A stretch of DNA of 30,304 nucleotides from JAKACA01 sp050008715 (GTDB lineage Bacteria > Actinomycetota > Acidimicrobiia > Acidimicrobiales > Bog-793): contig JBEKMC010000051.1 of NCBI GenBank assembly GCA_050008715.1, forward strand, positions 1-30,304, written 5' to 3'. Numbering within the stretch: the stretch's first letter is position 1; the number at the start of each line of letters is the position of its first letter. The translations under genes were made by a program, and so were the position numbers. Under the pieces are notes generated by a model. It was not told the origin of the DNA. It ran no database searches and saw nothing but the letters and a program-made list of their open reading frames with translations. This document shows, piece after piece, positions 22,958-28,709 of this stretch.

Positions 22958-23852
22958 GATGCCGTGGCGCGTGAAGCGAGCTTCTGGAACGGCGGACGGA
23001 CGACTTCCGCCGGTACCGCCGTTCCTCGGATGTCGATGTCGACCATGTGTCCCTCCGGTGTGGCCGGCGGCAGGAACGCGAGGGCGATGCCGCGCTCGAG
23101 GACCGGCGAGTAGTTACCGCTCGTGACTTCACCGGTCGAGCCGTCCGGCAGCGACACGGGGTCGGCGGCCCGCGGCGGGCGGCGGCCGGCCGTGAGCAGC
23201 CCCTTCAGCAAGCGATGCGGTCCGGCGGCCCGTTCGGCTGCCAAGGGCTCGCGCCCGCGGAACGGGCCTTTGTCCCAACCGATGACCCAACCGAGTCCGG
23301 CCTGTAGCGAGGTGATGCCGCGCCCGAGCTCGTGCCCGTGCAAGGGCAGCCCAGACTCGAGACGAAGCGTGTCGCGGGCGCCGAGCCCGGCCGGCTTTGC
23401 GCCCGTCGCCACGACCGCCCGCCAGAACGCAGGCGCCGTCTCCGCCGGCACGGCGACCTCGACGCCGTCCTCGCCCGTGTAGCCCGTGCCGGCGGCGACA
23501 CATTCCACGCCGTTCCACCGGAACGTCGTCACGTGGAAGTGACCGACGGCGGCGCCCGGCCGGGCCCGACCTTGTTGAGGTCGTTCGTGAGGTTCCGCTG
23601 CAGCAGCTCGAGCGTCTCGGAGCCGAGGATGCGGACCGTGCCGAGGTGGCTCACGTCGAACACGGCCGCGGCCGTTCGGCAGGCCATGTGCTCGGCGATG
23701 GTGCCACTCGGGTACGCGAGCGGCATCTCCCACCCGCCGAAGTCCACGAGGCGGGCGCCGAGCGCAACATGTTCTGCTCGAAGCGGGGAATCCCGCAACG
23801 GGGACGCGCCGATGGAGCCGGATGATTCTTCCGTATTGCTCACATGGGCCAA
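22954..23852 (-). pseudogene. gcvT: gcvT (aminomethyltransferase, T-protein) with internal deletion and frameshift
   Basis: The N-terminal part (ATG 23852 to about 23553, 100 residues) reads LVDFGGWEMPLAYPSG, FDVSHLG and LTNDLNKVGPGRA, clearly GcvT. It then meets a stop in its own frame (23529-23531). The C-terminal part continues in another frame from about 23551 with AAVGHFHVTTFRWNG, AGTGYTGEDGVEV, GARDTLRLESGLPLHG and ITSLQAGLGWVIGWDK, to 22954. Together they give about 295 residues against about 365 in the family. Some 70-85 residues between PGRA and the VGHF strand are absent, including the IDDLIV-type segment with the catalytic Asp (Asp101 in human T-protein). The 899-base span is not a multiple of three. 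A GCCCGGCCGGGC palindrome lies on the break (23554-23565). Either a real lesion or a sequencing/assembly collapse. Its stop overlaps gcvPA by ATGA. Confidence 0.85.
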
Positions 23853-23889
23853 TCTACGGTGGTGCAGCTTTTAGGGCAATCCGCCCGGC

Positions 23890-24384
23890 TCAGCCAGCCA
23901 ATCTCGGTGTCGAGTCGAGACGATATTTCTCGATGAGGCCCACGATGTCACGGCGGTACAACATCTTCACGTGTACGTCCGGATACAGCTCGGTGAGCTG
24001 GCGCACCTTTCGGTTCTTCACGGTCACGAGGTCCTGGCGAAGCGTCGTGAGCTCGAGGAAGATGCCGTGCTCGGGCAAGTAGAAATCCGGACGGAACGCC
24101 TGCAGCGGTGACCCGTCGGGGCGCCAGGCGAGGACGAACTCCACGGGCTCGTACTCCCATACGACCTCGTAGAAGTCGAGGAGCTCGGCGAAGAGGCGCT
24201 CGGACTCGTGAGCGAAGCGGGCGACGATGCTCGCCTCAGCCGGGGCCGCTGGAGCCGCCGGCCACCGCCGGTGCGGCCCGAAACGGAGCGGGTGCCGAGC
24301 GATCGTCCGACTCCTAGGCGAGGTGCGCCGGGCGGACTGCGGGGACCGAACGATCCGGCGAATGGGACAGCGAGCCCTTCGCAT
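23890..24384 (-). CDS. Small PD-(D/E)XK-nuclease-like protein of unknown function
   Basis: 164 residues in the frame. The conserved core is FAHESERLFAELLDFYEVVW, EYEPVEFVLAW, AFRPDFYLPEHGIFLELTTL, then VTVKNRKVRQLTELYPDVHV and KMLYRRDIVGLIEKY. The order E (helix 1), D in RPDFYLP, ELT and a nearby K resembles the E-D-ExT-K arrangement of endonuclease-fold proteins, so a nuclease-like fold is plausible; activity is not shown. Related small proteins are widespread in actinobacteria, from memory. The only standard start in frame is ATG 24384, which overlaps the MerR gene by 71 bases and adds about 50 Arg/Pro-rich residues; the true start may be a non-standard codon nearer the core (about 24230). 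Cotranscribed with MerR and gcvT. Confidence 0.65.
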   Translation of the reverse strand: MRRARCPIRRIVRSPQSARRTSPRSRTIARHPLRFGPHRRWPAAPAAPAEASIVARFAHESERLFAELLDFYEVVWEYEPVEFVLAWRPDGSPLQAFRPDFYLPEHGIFLELTTLRQDLVTVKNRKVRQLTELYPDVHVKMLYRRDIVGLIEKYRLDSTPRLAG

Positions 24385-24826
24385 CCGCGCCGACCTCGTC
24401 CGGGGTGGGCGTCCCGACGATCTTCACGATGGCGGCATCGACGTCACCCTTCACGCCGGAGAGGGCGACGACGTTGAAGACGCGTTGGCCCCCCCGCAGC
24501 AGGTCGAGCAACTCCTCGTCATCTTGCACGAGGACCGAGCCCGTCGCCCCGAGCACGAGGCTGGCCGAGGCGAGGTCGTCACCCGACTCGCGCATGAAGT
24601 CGATGGCCTTGCGCGCTCGCTGCAGCGTCACGCCGGCATCGAGCAGTTGCTTGATGATGCGGAGCTCGACGACGTCCTGGTAGGAGTACAAGCGTTGCGT
24701 CCCGCTGCCCTTGGCCTGCTCGAGCGAGGGTGACTTCAGCCCGGTCCGGTCCCAGTGGTCGAGCTGGCGGTAGGTGATGCCGACGATCTTGCACACCTGT
24801 GGACCGCGGTATCCCTCTTGCGGCAT
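24314..24826 (-). CDS. MerR-family regulator (Rv1830-like)
   Basis: 170 residues. The winged helix-turn-helix is at the N-terminus: EGYRGPQVCKIVGITYRQLD, HWDRTGLKSPS, GTQRLYSYQDVVELRIIKQL, LDAGVTLQRARKAIDFMR. A C-terminal region of about 90 residues (VLVQDDEELLDLLRGGQRVF, VVALSGVKGDVDAAI) has no metal-binding cysteines, so it senses something other than a metal via MerR-type Cys ligands. Its place after the BFN-family gene in the gcvH-garA-ftsR cluster matches Rv1830 of M. tuberculosis, which is also a MerR-family protein. The start is ATG 24826. The 233-base gap upstream should contain its promoter; GTTCA-TG-TGAAC at 24840-24851 is a small inverted repeat near the start that could be an operator, at low confidence. 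Confidence 0.85.
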   Translation of the reverse strand: MPQEGYRGPQVCKIVGITYRQLDHWDRTGLKSPSLEQAKGSGTQRLYSYQDVVELRIIKQLLDAGVTLQRARKAIDFMRESGDDLASASLVLGATGSVLVQDDEELLDLLRGGQRVFNVVALSGVKGDVDAAIVKIVGTPTPDEVGADAKGSLSHSPDRSVPAVRPAHLA

Positions 24827-25059
24827 CTGTTCCGCCCCTGTTCATGTGAACCGAAGGCCGAGCCGGGGCCCGGACAACAGCAACGTAACTACACGATCGT
24901 CATCTACGGTACGACGCCCTCAGCTCCACGTCAACCACCACGTGAGAGATGGCGCGGCAAGACTCGACTTCAACCACAGCTGCAACCCCACGGTCAGCCG
25001 AGCATGCCGAGACGGGCGCCCGGCGCGGGGCACCGCATGTCCCACTGAAGGGACGGTTG
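24827..25059. other. Intergenic region, largest gap in the window
   Basis: No open frame here looks coding. It is less GC-rich than the neighbouring genes near 24885-24910 (AACGTAACTACACGATCGTC), which suggests a minus-strand promoter for the MerR-nuclease-gcvT-gcvPA-gcvPB transcript. I looked for a glycine riboswitch and saw no recognisable pair of aptamers. Confidence 0.4.
25039..25054 (-). terminator. Weak hairpin after the BFN-family gene
   Basis: GTCCC and GGGAC pair across the loop ACTGAA, 5 bases past the stop at 25060 on the minus strand. Five pairs and no T-run, so weak; it would separate the gcvH-garA-ftsR-hpt group from the MerR-gcvT group. Confidence 0.3.
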
Positions 25060-25563
25060 TTAGGGCGTGAAATCCTCAGGGCTGATCGTGTCGAGGAACT
25101 TTTGGAACTCGTCGACGAGCTCTTCCGGGGTGCCCGCCTCGCGGACGTCGTCCTCGTCGGGCTCGACGACGAGGCCTTCGGCGTCCATGAGCTCGTCGGC
25201 CACATAGAGCGGTGAGTGGGTGCGAGCCGCAAGGGCGATGCCGTCCGACGGCCGGCAGGACACGGTCACGTCCCGCTCCCCCGCCCGGATCTGCAGCTCG
25301 GCATAGAAGGTCGATTCGCGGAGCTCGGTGACGACGACTCGCAACAGGCGCGCCCCGAGGGCGTCGAGCAGTATTCCCATGAGATCGTGCGTCATCGGCC
25401 GAGGAAGCTCGACCCCCTGCAAGGCAAGCGCGATGGCCGCCGCCTCGGGCGGTCCGATGAAGATCGGGAGCGAACGATGCGTGCCCTCGGTCTCCTGCAG
25501 CAGCACGACGGGCGTGCTCGTGTTGATGTCGACTCGAACGCGGGAGAGCCGAACTTCCACCAT
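25060..25563 (-). CDS. Bifunctional nuclease (BFN/DUF151) family protein
   Basis: 167 residues. The family motifs run in order: MVEVRLSRVRVDINTSTPVV, then LPIFIGPPEAAAIALALQGV, PRPMTHDLMGILLDALGA, LRESTFYAELQI, and SCRPSDGIALAARTHSPLYV. The acidic C-terminal tail (VEPDEDDVREAGTPEELVDE) is typical. Some plant homologues show DNase and RNase activity; the bacterial role is uncertain. It corresponds to Rv1829 in the same order in M. tuberculosis. I chose ATG 25563 over TTG 25569 as the family starts MVEV. It begins 9 bases after the hpt stop, so it is cotranscribed with hpt and ftsR. Confidence 0.9.
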   Translation of the reverse strand: MVEVRLSRVRVDINTSTPVVLLQETEGTHRSLPIFIGPPEAAAIALALQGVELPRPMTHDLMGILLDALGARLLRVVVTELRESTFYAELQIRAGERDVTVSCRPSDGIALAARTHSPLYVADELMDAEGLVVEPDEDDVREAGTPEELVDEFQKFLDTISPEDFTP

Positions 25564-25572
25564 GCACAAAAG

Positions 25573-26163
25573 TTAGTGGCCCGGAAGGCCCTGCACACTC
25601 GCGATCCGGCCCACAGATTGCGGGGACGCGCCGGACCGGAGGCTCTCGGGCTCCACGACGACGAGCATCGGCAGGTTCCGGTACCGCTCCTCGAAGTCGA
25701 GGCCGTACCCGACGACGTACTCGTCGCCGATCTCGAGCCCGACATATCGGAGATCGACGGGCAGCAACCGGCGGGGCCGGCGGTCGAGCAAGGTGCAGAC
25801 GTCCGCTGAGCGGGCGCCGCGTTCGTTGAGGAGCCGGCGAACGTAGCTGACCGTGAGCCCGCTGTCGACGATGTCGACGGCGATGACGACGGCACGTCCT
25901 GCAACGTCGGCCTCGAGGTCCTTCGACAGTTTGATGCGTGCTCCGCCGGCCCCGTAGGCCGACAGCGCGAGGAAGTCCACCGCACAGGGGACGGAGATCT
26001 CGCGTGCAAGGTCGGCGACGAGGCACACGCTCCCTTTCAGGATCCCGACGAGCACGATGCCGTCGGGATGGTCCGCCGAGATCGCCTCCCCGAAGCGCCG
26101 AACGATCGAGGACAGCTCGTCGGTCTCGAGGAGCGTGCGCCCGGCAAGGCCGGGTTGGCTCAT
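25573..26163 (-). CDS. hpt: Hypoxanthine phosphoribosyltransferase
   Basis: 196 residues, close to the normal length. LVGILKGSVCLVADLAREI is the first PPi loop; VDFLALSAYGAGG is the flexible-loop region; the PRPP loop reads VVIAVDIVDSGLTV; and EYVVGYGLDFEERYRNLPML is the purine-binding C-terminal block. The enzyme salvages hypoxanthine (and probably guanine) with PRPP. Oddity: the PRPP-loop motif usually reads (V/I)EDI(I/V)DTG; here the Glu is Val96, while Asp97 and the catalytic-base Asp100 remain. ATG 26163 overlaps the ftsR stop by ATGA. The gene lies between the ftsR-like and BFN genes, which are adjacent in M. tuberculosis. Confidence 0.9.
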   Translation of the reverse strand: MSQPGLAGRTLLETDELSSIVRRFGEAISADHPDGIVLVGILKGSVCLVADLAREISVPCAVDFLALSAYGAGGARIKLSKDLEADVAGRAVVIAVDIVDSGLTVSYVRRLLNERGARSADVCTLLDRRPRRLLPVDLRYVGLEIGDEYVVGYGLDFEERYRNLPMLVVVEPESLRSGASPQSVGRIASVQGLPGH

Positions 26164-27644
26164 CCTCGAGTGAGGTCGTGCAGCACGGCCTTGGCGAAGC
26201 ACGCCTGCATCGAGGCACCCAGCTCGGAGAGACGAACGAGATCGTCGTGGGCCCGCCGGCGGGCGTCCGGGTTCCGCTGCCGGAGGAGGGGCATGACGAT
26301 TTGGGAGTACATGCTCGCCTGCCGCTCGGCGGCGTGCTTGAACATGCGCAGGTGCCGCGCCTCCACGCCGAAACGAGCAAAGCCGGCCGCCAGCCCCGCG
26401 ACCACGAGCGCGTCCTCGTCGAAGCAGTGAACGCCGGCCACGAGGTGGCTCTCGATGAGGCTGTAGGACTCGAGCTCCTCGATCTGGCGGACGTCGAGAC
26501 CGCTCGCCTGCGCGAGCTCTGCGGCGGTGAGGCTGGCCCCCGCAAGGGAGCTTGCGCCGGACGCCACCATCGCCGGCGCCGGCGGTCTCCCGGTACCGGC
26601 CGTGTGACCAGCGTCGCCGGCCGGCGTGTCGGGCGCCGGCGAGGCTGGTGCCGGTGAGGCTGGTGCCGGATCAGATGCGTGCGGGTCGTCCCTCGCGGGC
26701 GGCGCCGTGACGACAGCGTCGGGGGCACCGGTCGTGGCGCGGGCAGCAACGCGAGGACTGGCCAGGGCCACGTCAGGGGCGGCGGGGCTCGGTCCGGCGC
26801 CGGGGGCACCGATTCGGCTCGCCGGAGCTACCGCGCCAGTCGATGCGGAGACGGCTGCACGGATTCGGCTCGCCGGGGCCGCTGTCGTAGCCGATCCGGC
26901 GACGGCGGTTCGCCCAACCCGGGCAGGCTCCTCCGCCGCGTGCGCCTGGTGCTTCGCCTGCAGGGTGGCGCCGTTGGTCGGGGCGTCGTCGCCCGCGTGC
27001 GCAGCCGCAGACCGGTGTCGCGGCGACTCGCTCACGCCGGCAGGTTCCGGCGCGGGCCGCGGCGTGATCGGCCCGTCTGCCGCGCTCGTCCTGAGCTCGG
27101 GAGGAGCGCCGGCAGTACGACCGACGGCGCCAACCGGGGCGCTGCCGGCAAGCGCTGCCACCTGGGGCGATCGACCTCCCGAAGCGGTGTCCGCCTGCGA
27201 GCCGGCCTGGACGTGGGCGCGAGAGGAGGCCGGAACGTGGGATGCCGCCGGCGCCTGGACGGGCGCGTGGGCGGCATGAGCGGCCGCCTCCTCGCGCGTG
27301 TGGGACCCGTTGACTGGCTGGGACGCGAACACCGGCTCGAGAGGAGCCGAGTCTCCGGGGCTGGAGACCTCGAACAAGGCCTTTGGCTCCGAGCTTGGCT
27401 CCTGACCTTCGAGTCGTCCCTTGATGACCTTGAGCGGGAGGAAATTCTCCCGCTGCTGGCGGAGGATCCACCGCAGCCGGTCCACGTCGTGGTCGTAGAA
27501 CTTGCGATATCCCGATGGGGTCCGTTCGGGGATCAGCAGGCCGCGACTCTCGAGAAAGCGAATCTTGGAGATCGTGACGTCCGGGAATTCCGCCCGCAGG
27601 AGCGTGAGGACGTCGCCAATTGAAAGATAAGACCGCTCGTTCAC
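26160..27644 (-). CDS. ftsR: FtsR-like MerR-family regulator with a long disordered insertion
   Basis: 494 residues from GTG 27644, about twice the ~247 of M. tuberculosis FtsR (Rv1828). The N-terminal MerR helix-turn-helix (residues 4-80) reads RSYLSIGDVLTLLRAEFPDV, ISKIRFLESRGLLIPERTPS, GYRKFYDHDVDRLRWILRQQ. The C-terminal domain (about 372-494) begins LTAAELAQASGLDVRQIEEL and ends FAKAVLHDLTRG, as in FtsR. Between them lies a ~290-residue Ala/Pro/Ser-rich region without expected fold. FtsR activates ftsZ expression in corynebacteria; the same role here is inferred from position and domains. It follows the GarA-like gene by 7 bases and overlaps hpt by ATGA. Confidence 0.85.
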   Translation of the reverse strand: MNERSYLSIGDVLTLLRAEFPDVTISKIRFLESRGLLIPERTPSGYRKFYDHDVDRLRWILRQQRENFLPLKVIKGRLEGQEPSSEPKALFEVSSPGDSAPLEPVFASQPVNGSHTREEAAAHAAHAPVQAPAASHVPASSRAHVQAGSQADTASGGRSPQVAALAGSAPVGAVGRTAGAPPELRTSAADGPITPRPAPEPAGVSESPRHRSAAAHAGDDAPTNGATLQAKHQAHAAEEPARVGRTAVAGSATTAAPASRIRAAVSASTGAVAPASRIGAPGAGPSPAAPDVALASPRVAARATTGAPDAVVTAPPARDDPHASDPAPASPAPASPAPDTPAGDAGHTAGTGRPPAPAMVASGASSLAGASLTAAELAQASGLDVRQIEELESYSLIESHLVAGVHCFDEDALVVAGLAAGFARFGVEARHLRMFKHAAERQASMYSQIVMPLLRQRNPDARRRAHDDLVRLSELGASMQACFAKAVLHDLTRG

Positions 27645-27651
27645 CTCGGCC

Positions 27652-28122
27652 TCAGTTCGCGCCGGTAGAGAGGAACAGCAGTTTGAATTTGCCGATCTGC
27701 ACCTCGTCGCCACTGGCGAGGCTCGCCTCTTCGATCCGTTCACGGTTCACGTACGTGCCGTTCAGGGAGCCGACATCCTTCACGAGATACGTCGCTCCGC
27801 TGCGCGTGAATTCCGCATGGCGGCGCGACACCGTGATGTCGTCGAGAAAGATCTCGCTCTCGGGGTGCCGGCCGACGTGGGTGACGTCGTTGTCGAGGAC
27901 GTACTTGGCACCGACATCGGGGCCGCGCTTGACGACGAGGACACCTGTGCCGTCGGCGAGCTCGGCGACGCCGACGTTGACCTCGTCTTCTCCCTGCTCA
28001 CCGGATGGATCCTGCGGAACGAACGAGACCGTCGTGTCCGGTCCGGGAGACAGGGGGCTGCCGCACGAAGAGCAGAAGTTCGCATCGACCGGGTTGCGAT
28101 GACCGCAGTTGTTGCAGAACAC
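27652..28122 (-). CDS. garA: GarA-like FHA-domain protein with N-terminal zinc ribbon
   Basis: 156 residues. The FHA domain (about 75-150) is canonical: VGRHPESEIFLDDITVSRRH, then LVKDVGSLNGTYVN and DEVQIGKFKLLFL; the GRHPxS, SRRH and N residues that bind phosphothreonine are present. The N-terminus has CNNCGH and CSSCGS (Cys 3, 6, 17, 20), a zinc ribbon that M. tuberculosis GarA lacks, followed by PDTTVSF, comparable to the ETTS phosphorylation site of GarA. Known GarA is a phospho-switch that inhibits 2-oxoglutarate decarboxylase/dehydrogenase and glutamate dehydrogenase, and is controlled by PknB and PknG. Start GTG 28122 keeps the zinc ribbon intact. Sits between gcvH and ftsR as in mycobacteria. 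Confidence 0.85.
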   Translation of the reverse strand: MFCNNCGHRNPVDANFCSSCGSPLSPGPDTTVSFVPQDPSGEQGEDEVNVGVAELADGTGVLVVKRGPDVGAKYVLDNDVTHVGRHPESEIFLDDITVSRRHAEFTRSGATYLVKDVGSLNGTYVNRERIEEASLASGDEVQIGKFKLLFLSTGAN

Positions 28123-28252
28123 ACTGCCACGCTAGTGCCGCGGTTGGTGATGTGCACCGGGAAGCTGTTGGTTTCTTGGGTGCCGTGGCGCGCCCAGTCG
28201 CACGGCGGTCGAGCGACGGTTGAGGTTGAGAGTTGCGACGAGGTAGAAGCGC

Positions 28253-28633
28253 TCACGCGTCGGTGGCGGTGCGGTATTCCTCCGGCCCGAGCAACGCCTC
28301 GATCTCGGCCGGCTCGCTCGCCTCGATCGCACAGATCCAGCCGTCACCGTACGGCTCGGAATTCAGCAGCTCGGGCGCATTACGAAGCTGCTCGTTGGTC
28401 TCGACGACCGTGCCCGAGACGGGCGAGTAGATCTCCGAGACGGACTTGGTCGACTCGACCTCGCTGAGCGGGCCCCCCTTGGTGACGACCGTTCCGACAG
28501 CGGGGAGCTCCACGAACACGACGTCGCCGAGGGCGTCCTGGGCGAAGTCGGTGATCCCGACCCGCACTGCGGCGTCCGATGGGCGCACCCATTCATGGTC
28601 GCTCGTGTAACGAAGATCATCGGGGACGTTCAT
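28253..28633 (-). CDS. gcvH: Glycine cleavage system H protein
   Basis: 126 residues, the standard size. LRYTSDHEWVRPSD opens the protein; VEVESTKSVSEIYSPVSG-type sequence (LSEVESTKSVSEIYSP) carries the lipoylated Lys63; the end GDGWICAIEASEPAEIEALL is family-typical. GcvH carries the aminomethyl group from the P-protein to the T-protein and electrons to lipoamide dehydrogenase. Start ATG 28633 is preceded by GAAGGAG. It follows the GDP-mannose pyrophosphorylase-like gene by 76 bases and precedes garA by 130, separated from the other gcv genes by six genes. Confidence 0.95.
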   Translation of the reverse strand: MNVPDDLRYTSDHEWVRPSDAAVRVGITDFAQDALGDVVFVELPAVGTVVTKGGPLSEVESTKSVSEIYSPVSGTVVETNEQLRNAPELLNSEPYGDGWICAIEASEPAEIEALLGPEEYRTATDA

Positions 28634-28709
28634 CGGGCTCCTTCGTCGTCGCGTGGGTTCTCGGAGACCCGAGCGCTCAGCGGCGCAGGGGGACCTAGCC
28701 GGATCGTAG

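Noticed and set aside
23853..23889. Glycine riboswitch before gcvT
   Set aside because: Only 37 bases separate the upstream stop from the gcvT start; too short for an aptamer. The gap before gcvH (76 bases) is also too short for the usual tandem form, and nothing glycine-riboswitch-like was seen in the 233-base gap at 24827.
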